Assembly: GCA_025358395.1 (NCBI GenBank) | Contig: JANYJT010000199.1 | Coordinates: 1-5,756, forward strand | DNA from: Bacteroidia bacterium | GTDB taxonomy: Bacteria > Bacteroidota > Bacteroidia > Bacteroidales > Prolixibacteraceae | Length of the DNA: 5,756 nt | Direction of reading: 5' to 3' | Shown here: positions 1 to 5,509 of the stretch, one piece after another | Layout: each line of letters opens with the position of its first letter | How positions within the stretch are numbered: position 1 is the first letter of the stretch | Notes under the pieces: model-generated | The model's input: the letters and a program-made list of their open reading frames with translations, nothing else | Databases searched by the model: none | Told to the model about the DNA's origin: nothing | Made by a program: the position numbers and the translations under genes

Positions 1-69
1 CTCTCTCCCTACCACACACCGGAGGAGCTGCATTATTTGGCTAAAGCTATTTATGATGTCGGAAAATAG
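1..69 (+). CDS. C-terminal end of a class-V aminotransferase / cysteine desulfurase-like protein (partial)
   Basis: The first reading frame is open from base 1 to a TAG stop at 67-69 and encodes 22 residues beginning LSPYHTPEELHYLAKAI. The pattern 'R/L-(I/L)-S-P-x-(Y/H)-x-T-x-E-E-(I/L)-x-x-(L/F)-x-x-A(I/L)' is how PLP-dependent fold-type I class-V aminotransferases (cysteine desulfurase and selenocysteine lyase relatives) typically end. These enzymes remove sulfur from cysteine, or selenium from selenocysteine, as an enzyme-bound persulfide or selenide. The catalytic lysine and cysteine would lie upstream and cannot be seen. The following DUF3343 gene starts inside this one (17-base overlap), which implies translational coupling in one operon and supports a sulfur/selenium role. 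The identification rests on 22 residues plus the neighbour, so it is moderate. Confidence 0.6.
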   Translation, partial: LSPYHTPEELHYLAKAIYDVGK

Positions 70-295
70 AGAGATATTTTTGTTTCAGAATATCCGCCAG
101 GTGATTTTGGCGGAGGGTTGGTGTGTGGAAAACAAACTGGAGGTGAAGGTGATTCCTGTGCCGAAGCCATATTCGAGTGAGTGCGGGATGTGTTTGGAAA
201 CAAGTAAAGAGGCCGGCGATATACTTGCAACTTTTGCCGAAGAACAAGGGCTGACCACAAAAAGGATACAGATAAAGGATTACTTATTGCTTTGA
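53..295 (+). CDS. DUF3343 family protein (putative Se/S carrier-like)
   Basis: This is a complete 80-residue cytoplasmic protein with no signal peptide. Residues 34-49, IPVPKPYSSECGMCLE, are the family hallmark of DUF3343: an 'IPVP' strand followed by a 'SS-x-C-G' turn. The strand-helix-strand layout matches, with an N-terminal strand (IFLFQN), a central strand into the Cys loop, then a helix 'SKEAGDILATFAEEQG'. The family is small (usually about 70-90 residues), so the length is normal. Its function is not firmly known; it is described as a putative selenium/sulfur carrier, with the loop cysteine (here C44) as the obvious carrier residue. C47 adds a CGMC pair. The start is ATG 53, with a second in-frame ATG at 56 equally possible. 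There is no Shine-Dalgarno at a useful distance. The overlap with the preceding cysteine desulfurase-like gene suggests it receives sulfur or selenium from that enzyme (inference). Its last 16 bases overlap the end of the convergent gene. Confidence 0.85.
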   Translation: MMSENREIFLFQNIRQVILAEGWCVENKLEVKVIPVPKPYSSECGMCLETSKEAGDILATFAEEQGLTTKRIQIKDYLLL

Positions 296-1002
296 ACTGT
301 CCCGATCATTTCGCTGTAACCTTTGTATTCACAGAAATTATCGAGATACGCGTTTCCCTCATTTCCACCTAAAAACCTGATCCGTTTCCAGTCACTGCAA
401 GCGCCGGCTTTATCTCCCAGTTGATATTTGCAAATACCCCTGGTTGCCAGCAGATTTTTATCGTTCGGGACATAACGCACAGCTTTGTCATAAAAATACA
501 AGGCATTTTTGTTGTCCTTCTTATTAAAAAACTGCTTGTTACCTAAAGCAAGATATTCTTGTGCCTCATGAATAAATCTTTTTTCAGGATTTAATTCACC
601 CGGAGCAAATACGATGGAAACTTCTCTTGCCTTGGCCACAGGTTTCCCGTTCTCAAATGCCGGCCTCCACATTCCACTTGTAGACAGTAATACCCTGATG
701 ATCTCTCCGTCAATATCCTGAGATAGGCTGTTGATTATTGTGAGATCAGTCACATCGCCTACTGATGTAACAATGAATTGCACTACCGCCGTACCTTCCT
801 GATTCCATTGCAGGGAGTTTTCCGGGTATTTTAGATTACACAAGAGGTAATTTTTCAGGTAGACATTCCCTATATTACTGGAATTGTCTTTAAATTCAGG
901 TGTTGTACCGGCTGATTCGGGCAGATTTATCAGTCCATTTTGTCCGAATGTGATGACAGAACTAAATAAAAAGGCCAGAGCTAGAATAATTTTTGCTTTC
1001 AT
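280..1002 (-). CDS. Periplasmic protein with TonB C-terminal domain and TPR-like tail
   Basis: This 240-residue protein starts with a clear signal peptide (MKAKIILALAFLFSSVITFG, probably cleaved before Q21). Residues about 58-132 look like a TonB C-terminal domain: 'KYPENSLQWNQEGTAVVQF' opening, a 'G-D-V-T-D-L-T-I' strand, and the characteristic 'GMWRPAFENGKPV' near 110-122, followed by a final strand. Residues about 145-212 resemble two tetratricopeptide-type helical hairpins ('NALYFYDKAVRYVPND', 'LLATRGICKYQLGDKAGACSDW'). TonB C-terminal domains normally contact outer-membrane receptors or, in many Bacteroidota proteins, act as general periplasmic binding modules. True TonB keeps an uncleaved N-terminal membrane anchor and a Pro-rich spacer. 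Neither is seen here, so a soluble periplasmic role seems more likely than energy transduction. It is convergent with, and overlaps by 16 bases, the DUF3343 gene. The 153-residue gene lies 145 bases upstream on the same strand. I see no recognisable promoter directly upstream, so it may be read from the upstream gene's promoter. Confidence 0.8.
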   Translation of the reverse strand: MKAKIILALAFLFSSVITFGQNGLINLPESAGTTPEFKDNSSNIGNVYLKNYLLCNLKYPENSLQWNQEGTAVVQFIVTSVGDVTDLTIINSLSQDIDGEIIRVLLSTSGMWRPAFENGKPVAKAREVSIVFAPGELNPEKRFIHEAQEYLALGNKQFFNKKDNKNALYFYDKAVRYVPNDKNLLATRGICKYQLGDKAGACSDWKRIRFLGGNEGNAYLDNFCEYKGYSEMIGTVQSNK

Positions 1003-1022
1003 CTGTATATTATTTGGATGTT

Positions 1023-1101
1023 AATTTCCAGATGAAATACCCACAGAATCATTTTCGGTGGATGTGAAAATTTGCCTATGGGTATTTCCTGGTGTGAAAT
1101 T
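1023..1101. repeat. Nested inverted repeat (possible structured RNA or palindromic element)
   Basis: The intergenic gap holds a multi-part hairpin. On the + strand the pairing blocks are AATTT (1023-1027) with AAATT (1097-1101), CCAG (1028-1031) with CTGG (1089-1092), and GAAATACCCA (1034-1043) with TGGGTATTTC (1079-1088, ten perfect pairs). Further in, AA (1047-1048) pairs with TT (1072-1073), and ATTTTC (1051-1056) pairs with GAAAAT (1066-1071) around a nine-base loop. Small bulges (AT at 1032-1033, TGTG at 1093-1096) separate the blocks. On the minus strand it would lie in the transcript between the 153-residue gene and the TonB/TPR gene, so it could be a terminator, an attenuator or processing site, or a palindromic repeat. 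No U-run follows it on the minus strand, which argues against a simple terminator. A short T-run (1100-1104) at its end on the + strand would suit a + strand transcript, but no + gene ends nearby. Confidence 0.5.
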
Positions 1102-1147
1102 TTTAATCGGTTATGCTATTGATAAGCCTGATGAATTCTCCTGAAAC

Positions 1148-1609
1148 TTATACAAGGACTAATTCAGGATAATAAGCTGCAATCAGCTCTAAATGTGCAA
1201 GGATTTCTGTCGTTCCGCTGGCAAGGACCCTCTGGTGGTAGTAAACTTGTTTGTTTAACTTTTCCATTGATGTAGCATAACCACTTGAGAGCAGAGCACC
1301 ATCAAGTTTCTTGATACCAAAATAGACTCCATTACATTCGTACTGAATCGGAGCTTGATCCGTGAGAACGTAATATTTTTTGCATTTTTTCTGTTTGTCC
1401 AAGACAACAACAACTTTCATGTCCGATTTTTCATAGGAAATTAAATACTTGTCCAGTTCTTTTCCCTGAAGCATCATATGATCTTCCAATAGTTCGATTT
1501 TATAATTTCCGAAAGCGGAATTTGAGGAACCTTTTGCAACAATTGTGTTACCTGTTGCAAACATTGAAACCAGAAGGATCATTGCGGTTGTTAAAAAAAA
1601 TGTTTTCAT
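1148..1609 (-). CDS. Secreted hypothetical protein, family not recognised
   Basis: This 153-residue protein opens with a signal peptide: a short basic start MKTFF, then a hydrophobic stretch to about residue 18, with a plausible cut after G20 or A25. There is no lipobox Cys, so a soluble periplasmic or secreted protein is expected. The mature part alternates short beta-type stretches ('YKIELLEDH', 'KYLISYEKSD', 'MKVVVVLD', 'KKYYVLTD', 'IQYECNGVYFGIKKLD') with a final helix-rich end ('TTEILAHLELIAAYYPELVLV'). It has two cysteines in the mature part, C76 and C92, flanking a strand-turn; they could form a disulfide in the periplasm. Length and composition look like a real gene: Lys-rich surface, no stop-prone or biased stretches, a clear signal peptide, and a -7 promoter motif about 58 bases upstream of the ATG. 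I do not recognise the family and assign no function. It lies 145 bases upstream of the TonB/TPR gene on the same strand and may be co-transcribed with it. Confidence 0.7.
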   Translation of the reverse strand: MKTFFLTTAMILLVSMFATGNTIVAKGSSNSAFGNYKIELLEDHMMLQGKELDKYLISYEKSDMKVVVVLDKQKKCKKYYVLTDQAPIQYECNGVYFGIKKLDGALLSSGYATSMEKLNKQVYYHQRVLASGTTEILAHLELIAAYYPELVLV

Positions 1610-1666
1610 AGCAAATAATTTAAAGTGTTCGTTTTAATGAGTGTTTGTTTTTAAAGAACTTTGGCT

Positions 1667-1674
1667 CAAATATA
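1667..1674 (-). promoter_or_regulatory. Bacteroidota -7 promoter element for the 153-residue gene
   Basis: Read on the minus strand this is TATATTTG, an exact match to the Bacteroidota -7 consensus TAnnTTTG. It lies 57 bases upstream of the ATG at 1609, so transcription would start near 1660 and leave an untranslated leader of about 50 bases. No good -33 TTG/TTTG is seen at the usual 19-21 base spacing; the nearest TTG (1705-1707) is too far away. The promoter is therefore supported only by the -7 match and its position. Confidence 0.45.
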
Positions 1675-2150
1675 TTTCGCTAAAATGGGCTGTGATTTTT
1701 TTATCAATGTACGTGAGTCAGTGCGGGGCAAATGATGCTAATTGACCAGAAATTGAGCTTTTGGAAGATATTTTGTCGTTCGTACGTTAAAATGCGCAGG
1801 TCACATAGATAAACCCTCCACAGACCATGAGATAACGGAAAAGCCCGAATTCCTTTCTTCCCGGAAGCCATAAATGATCCTCCGAATTGCCATTGTCCTT
1901 GATTGGCACTAACATACCGGGGAACTGCCAAGGTGCATGATGTCTCCTTACATGAGTATTTCGGATGAAATCCTCCTCAAAAAATGACTTAACTAATGGT
2001 CAATCCAGACTTATTTAAGGTAAACGTCTAGTATTTCAGTCCAAACAGCATTTTTGACATATCAGAGTCCAACTTAGACCCGATACCGATCATTTACCCT
2101 TCAAAGCGTTGGTTACATAGATAATTTTCAGCCTCAGACAAATAATAATA
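1675..2150. other. Intergenic stretch without a convincing gene
   Basis: These roughly 480 bases separate the divergent 153-residue and susC genes. The only sizeable frame is on the minus strand (1704-1931, TTG start, 75 residues; open back to a stop near 1977). It contains a Gly/aromatic patch 'NQGQWQFGGSFMASGKKGI' but has no ATG start, no signal peptide or known motif, and ends in a low-complexity jumble. It could be chance or the remnant of a decayed gene. I see no tRNA, CRISPR-type repeat, transposon end or strong terminator hairpin. Small palindromes (CTTCC-C-GGAAG at 1857-1867 and GGAT-GAA-ATCC at 1963-1973) are too short to interpret. No regulator gene (ECF sigma/anti-sigma or hybrid two-component), often found next to susC genes, is present here. 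Confidence 0.5.
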
Positions 2151-2158
2151 TAGGTTTG
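2125..2158 (+). promoter_or_regulatory. Bacteroidota promoter for the susC/susD operon
   Basis: TAGGTTTG at 2151-2158 matches the Bacteroidota -7 consensus TAnnTTTG exactly. TTTTCA at 2125-2130, 20 bases upstream, is a weak stand-in for the -33 TTTG box at the right spacing. Transcription would begin around 2163-2166, leaving a leader of about 27 bases to the ATG at 2192 or about 80 bases to the preferred ATG at 2246. The element lies upstream of the SusC/SusD pair and in the correct orientation, so it is a good candidate for the operon promoter. Confidence 0.55.
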
Positions 2159-2163
2159 AACCT
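2152..2163. promoter_or_regulatory. Palindrome overlapping the -7 element (possible operator)
   Basis: AGGTT-TG-AACCT is a perfect 12-base hyphenated palindrome that covers most of the -7 box and reaches the predicted transcription start. A dimeric regulator bound here would block RNA polymerase. It is short and partly forced by the -7 consensus, so it could be chance. Confidence 0.25.
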
Positions 2164-2181
2164 GTTAATTTTTAGAATATA

Positions 2182-2187
2182 GAGGGG
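2182..2187 (+). promoter_or_regulatory. Shine-Dalgarno-like GAGGGG before the upstream susC start
   Basis: GAGGGG sits four bases before the ATG at 2192. It is the only clear purine-rich ribosome-binding sequence before any start in the window. It favours initiation at 2192, in frame with susC, which would add the 18 residues MLSSSQQIELVQLLNFLS in front of the signal peptide. ATG 2246 has only AT-rich sequence before it, which is normal for Bacteroidota. Confidence 0.35.
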
Positions 2188-2245
2188 TAAAATGCTATCC
2201 AGCAGCCAACAAATAGAATTGGTTCAATTATTAAATTTTTTATCT

Positions 2246-3043
2246 ATGAAAAAAGGATTCTTACTTGTATTTCTTCTTTTACTTTCGCTCTTCAGCGCGA
2301 TGGCACAGACAAGAAAAATTACCGGATTAGTCAGTTCTTCCGAAGACGGACTTCCGGTTACTGGCGCTACTATAAGTGTTAAAGGGACCACTACCGGGAC
2401 CATAACCGATGGGAATGGCCTCTATTCAATCGTTGTCCCGGAATCGGCCAAAGTATTAACATTTTCATTTGTTGGAATGATCTCCCAGGAGGTCGCCATT
2501 GGATCGGCTAATAAAATTGATGTGGTTCTCAAATCAAATGTGATTGGCGTAGACGAAGTCGTTGTCACTGCGTTTGGTATGAAAAGAGAACGGAAGGCTC
2601 TGGGTTACGCTGTTCAGGACGTGAAGAGTGAAGAGCTCACCCGGACAGGTAGTTCTTCGTTTGCAACTGCACTTCAAGGGAAATTATCAGGAGTGTCCAT
2701 AACTCCTTCCAGTGGAGCTCCAGGTGCATCCTCCCAGATCACCATCAGGGGAGCCCGTTCTTTTGCAGGGAACAATACTCCTTTGTATGTGATTGATGGA
2801 ATGCCGGTTGCCTCCCAGGCTAATTTTCAAAGTGGTAGCAATGGCAATTCGCAGGTCAGGGGAGACGGAGTGTCCGGAACGGATGTTGCCAACCGTGCGG
2901 TTGATATTGATCCCAATGACATTGAAAGCATCAACATCTTAAAAGGACAAGCTGCTGCGGCTCTTTATGGGATCCGTGCGACCAATGGGGTAATTGTCAT
3001 CACGACAAAGAGTGAAAATCTGCCAAAGGCGGAAAGCCGGTGA
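2246..3043 (+). CDS. SusC-family transporter, N-terminal fragment (signal peptide, CarboxypepD_reg-like domain, TonB box, plug)
   Basis: This frame encodes 265 residues from ATG 2246. Residues 1-20 are a classical signal peptide (MKKGFLLVF..., cut before Q21 in SAMAQ). Residues about 24-97 are a carboxypeptidase-D regulatory-like beta-sandwich ('ITGLVSS..GLPVTGATISVKGT..GTITDGNGLYSI'). Residues 102-110, VDEVVVTAF, are the TonB-box region, followed by the typical 'GMKRERKALGYAVQDV'. The plug runs from about 127 and carries the SusC/RagA signature: 'LQGKLSGVSITPSSGAPG', 'ITIRGARSF', 'NNTPLYVIDGMPV', 'DIESINILKGQAAAALYG', 'ATNGVIVITTKS'. After S256 the frame is shifted and reads nine unrelated residues to TGA at 3041-3043. 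I chose 2246 because it gives a standard signal peptide; ATG 2192, with a better ribosome site, is the alternative. As it stands, the product would be a plug without a barrel and probably non-functional. Confidence 0.85.
   Translation: MKKGFLLVFLLLLSLFSAMAQTRKITGLVSSSEDGLPVTGATISVKGTTTGTITDGNGLYSIVVPESAKVLTFSFVGMISQEVAIGSANKIDVVLKSNVIGVDEVVVTAFGMKRERKALGYAVQDVKSEELTRTGSSSFATALQGKLSGVSITPSSGAPGASSQITIRGARSFAGNNTPLYVIDGMPVASQANFQSGSNGNSQVRGDGVSGTDVANRAVDIDPNDIESINILKGQAAAALYGIRATNGVIVITTKSENLPKAESR
3011..3019 (+). other. Site of the susC frameshift
   Basis: The upstream frame is correct through AGT (3011-3013, the Ser of TTKS). The downstream frame is open from AAA at 3016 and is closed immediately before by TGA (3013-3015). 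One extra base here, most simply a second G at 3014, restores S-G-K-S-A-K-G-G-K-P-V. The local sequence GTGAAAATC has only a four-A run and no X-XXY-YYZ slippery heptamer in frame, so programmed frameshifting is not obviously supported. Confidence 0.7.
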
Positions 3044-5490
3044 TTTCATTTTCATCCTTTTCCAGCGCTGATGTTATTTCGAGGAAACCTGAATATCAAA
3101 CAACATGGGCACAAGGTACACCATTAACGAATGGAACTGGGTATACCTTTAACCCCAGTACATCTACTGCATGGGGTCCCAGAATCGTTGACCTGCCAAA
3201 AGATCCAGCCTATGGAGGCAGTGTTGCAAATGCAAGAAACGGAAACAATGTGACCACTTATGCAGGAAAGTATTATGTTCCTCAACGCTTCACGGCAGGA
3301 CTTGATCCATGGGTGACACCACAGGTCTATGACAATGTAAGCAGCTTCTTTAAAACAGGTATCACATTAAATAATTCTTTGAGCATCAATCAGTCAACCG
3401 ATAAAACTTCCTATTCATTTGGGATCAGCAATACGAATCAGTCAGGTATTGTTTCTTCTACTTCCCAGGATCGCTATAGTGCCAGGATGAATGCAGAGAC
3501 AAAGTTGAGCGAGGCTTGGAAGACGGGTGCTTCAATGAATTATTCATCCAATTATATCACGAAAGCTCCTACTGCCAATGATGGATTGGTTGCCACTGTA
3601 TTTGCTGCTCCTGTTAACTACGACCTGAAAGGGATACCTTACCAGAGTCCAACAAATCCATATTCTCAGATTCTTTATAGGGCGACCAACTTCAATAACC
3701 CCTACTGGAACATGGAGCACAATCTGTTTTCTGAACAAACCAATCGCTTTTTCGGTAATTCCTATGTCGTATTCTCTCCCAAAATCAGTGAGTCAGATGA
3801 TAAAAAGCTGAGTTTTAGGTATCAGTTTGGTGCAGATTCTTATACCACACATTACAAGGACGTTAACGAAATGGGAAGCAAAAATACGCTGGGGTCAATT
3901 GCCAATTACGGGGTAACCTCTTCTATTTACAACTCCTTGTTAACAGCCAATTACGACATGGAGGTTACATCTGATATTCATTTGAATCTAATGCTTGGCA
4001 ATGAGATTAACAATCAGTTTGACAAAAACTACCGTGAAGTTGGTAACGATTTCAATTTCGGAGGATGGCCCCACATTGACAATGCAATGACCAGATCGGC
4101 CGTATCAGAAAGGAAAGCTCAAAGTCGAAGCGTTGGCTTCTTCAGTAATCTCTCCCTATCCTACAAAAACCGGCTGTACCTGAATGCGACAGGCCGCCAG
4201 GATGTTGTCTCACAAATGCCCCGCAACAACCGAACCTTCTTCTATCCATCTGTTTCACTGGGCTTTATATTGACCGAAATGGAGGTGCTGAAGGACAATA
4301 GTATTTTGACCTATGCCAAGTTACGTGCATCTTATGCAGAAGTGGGACAAGCAGGTACTTACACGCAAAACTTCTATACAACACCAAGTTACAGCGGTGG
4401 TTTTTGGATAGGTTCACCTGTATCATATCCCTTGGGAGGCATTAATTCATACATCCCCAACAACATCCAGTGCGATCCGGCTTTGAATCCCCAAAACACA
4501 GTTTCTTTTGAGTTTGGCACCGATCTTAAATTCTTTAACAATCGCCTGGGACTCGAATATACCTATTCACGCCAGGATGTTAAAAATCAAATTTTTAACG
4601 TTCCATTGGCAGGGTCAACAGGCGTAAACAGTCTTACGATGAACGGAGGTTCCATCTATACAAATACGCATGAAGCATCTGTTTCAATAGTTCCTGTCAA
4701 GAAAAAGGACATTGATTGGACAATCAACCTGAATTTCACGAAGATGGATAACTATGTCGCAGAACTTGCTCCAGGGGTACAAAGCATCATGCTGGGAGGC
4801 TTTACAACTCCTCAGGTAAGAGCCGGAATTGGTTATAGATTTCCAGTTATTTATGGCAGCTCTTTTGCCAAGGATGCTCAAGGTAGAATTTTGGTGGATG
4901 AAAAACCCGGCAGCATCTATCGTGGGATGCCAATGATTGGCGCCCCCGGAGTAATTGGCAGTGCCGCTCCTGATTTTGTACTTGGCGGATCCACAACATT
5001 TCGTTGGAAAAAAGTAAGCGTTTCAGCAACCTTTGATTGGAAATCAGGGGGGCAAATGTATCATGGAACCAATGGCCTTATGAGTTATACTTATGGGTTA
5101 GCCAAATTGACAGAGGACCGTACGACCCCGTTTATTTATCCAGGATTCAAAGCCAATGGCCAACCCAACGACATTCAACGTGGCGGACCTGGCGATCTTA
5201 AAGCATATTACGATTTGTATGCCAATACTTTAGGTAACATAGACGAAGCGTATATATTTGATAATTCTTTTGTTAAAATGAGAGAGTTGACCTTATCCTA
5301 TGCCTTACCTAAAATCAAAAACTTACAGGTTAGGGTTACAGGCTTTGCACGCAATATCCTACTTTGGACCGAACTGCCAAATTTCGATCCTGAAGCGACA
5401 CAAGGGAACAACAACATGTCCGGTGCATTTGAAAGATTTACTGTCCCTGCAACCAGTAACTTTGGTCTAGGACTTAACCTGGAATTTTAA
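3040..5490 (+). CDS. SusC-family transporter, C-terminal fragment (22-strand-type beta-barrel)
   Basis: This frame encodes 816 residues if counted from the GTG at 3040, but it is open from 3016 and is better read as the continuation of the preceding fragment (four-base overlap). It has no signal peptide, TonB box or plug. Its sequence is the barrel of a SusC/RagA-family receptor: alternating aromatic/polar strands and long Asn/Gly/Ser-rich loops. Family landmarks include 'NNSLSINQSTDKTSYSFGIS', 'RLYLNATGRQDVVSQM', 'FFYPSVSLGFILTEM', 'YAKLRASYAEVGQAG', 'PQNTVSFEFGTDLKFFNNRL', 'LEYTYSRQDVKNQIF', 'FVLGGSTTFRWKKVSVSATFDW', 'NSFVKMRELTLSYALPK' and the closing strand 'SNFGLGLNLEF' ending in Phe, the recognition signal for barrel assembly. 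Alone it could not be exported. It stops 19 bases before the susD start, as in an intact operon. The substrate cannot be told from sequence. Confidence 0.85.
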   Translation: MISFSSFSSADVISRKPEYQTTWAQGTPLTNGTGYTFNPSTSTAWGPRIVDLPKDPAYGGSVANARNGNNVTTYAGKYYVPQRFTAGLDPWVTPQVYDNVSSFFKTGITLNNSLSINQSTDKTSYSFGISNTNQSGIVSSTSQDRYSARMNAETKLSEAWKTGASMNYSSNYITKAPTANDGLVATVFAAPVNYDLKGIPYQSPTNPYSQILYRATNFNNPYWNMEHNLFSEQTNRFFGNSYVVFSPKISESDDKKLSFRYQFGADSYTTHYKDVNEMGSKNTLGSIANYGVTSSIYNSLLTANYDMEVTSDIHLNLMLGNEINNQFDKNYREVGNDFNFGGWPHIDNAMTRSAVSERKAQSRSVGFFSNLSLSYKNRLYLNATGRQDVVSQMPRNNRTFFYPSVSLGFILTEMEVLKDNSILTYAKLRASYAEVGQAGTYTQNFYTTPSYSGGFWIGSPVSYPLGGINSYIPNNIQCDPALNPQNTVSFEFGTDLKFFNNRLGLEYTYSRQDVKNQIFNVPLAGSTGVNSLTMNGGSIYTNTHEASVSIVPVKKKDIDWTINLNFTKMDNYVAELAPGVQSIMLGGFTTPQVRAGIGYRFPVIYGSSFAKDAQGRILVDEKPGSIYRGMPMIGAPGVIGSAAPDFVLGGSTTFRWKKVSVSATFDWKSGGQMYHGTNGLMSYTYGLAKLTEDRTTPFIYPGFKANGQPNDIQRGGPGDLKAYYDLYANTLGNIDEAYIFDNSFVKMRELTLSYALPKIKNLQVRVTGFARNILLWTELPNFDPEATQGNNNMSGAFERFTVPATSNFGLGLNLEF

Positions 5491-5509
5491 TCCTTAAAAG
5501 AACAAAACT

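Larger units (their letters stand above)
2246..5490 (+). pseudogene. susC-family TonB-dependent transporter gene, interrupted by a one-base frameshift
   Basis: The two fragments listed separately make one SusC/RagA-family outer-membrane transporter. Inserting one base at about 3014 (AGT-GGA-AAA-TCT instead of AGT-GAA-AAT) joins them as 'TTKSGKSAKGGKPVISF', exactly how the plug-to-barrel junction of this family usually reads. The restored protein is 1081 residues, a normal family length, and ends with the barrel-type terminal Phe (GLGLNLEF). No other stop or gap is seen in either part, so the break is recent, an assembly error, or reversible. SusC proteins import glycans or peptides through the outer membrane with TonB energy, capped by a SusD lipoprotein, which follows here. 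Confidence 0.75.

Noticed and set aside
47..260. Antisense frames opposite the DUF3343 gene
   Set aside because: The plus-strand frame carries the conserved IPVP...SSECG motif; the antisense ones are shadows without any recognisable feature.
1857..1867. Palindrome CTTCC-C-GGAAG
   Set aside because: With a one-base spacer it cannot form a stable hairpin; it is not near a promoter or gene end, and a sequence this short is expected by chance.
1704..1931. A 75-residue minus-strand gene
   Set aside because: It needs a TTG start, has no recognisable domain or signal peptide, and its C-terminal half is not protein-like. It is kept only as a possible relic.
1963..1973. Palindrome GGAT-GAA-ATCC
   Set aside because: It has only four-base arms with no T-run and no gene end nearby, so it is neither a terminator nor a convincing operator.
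3011..3022. Programmed -1 ribosomal frameshifting to make full-length SusC
   Set aside because: The site has only a run of four A and no in-frame slippery heptamer; the P-site codon GAA would have to re-pair on TGA. A one-base indel explains it more simply.
3544..5029. Antisense frames of 60-65 codons inside the susC barrel region (3544-3738, 4684-4881, 4847-5029)
   Set aside because: They are opposite a clearly conserved coding region and show no motifs or start signals of their own.
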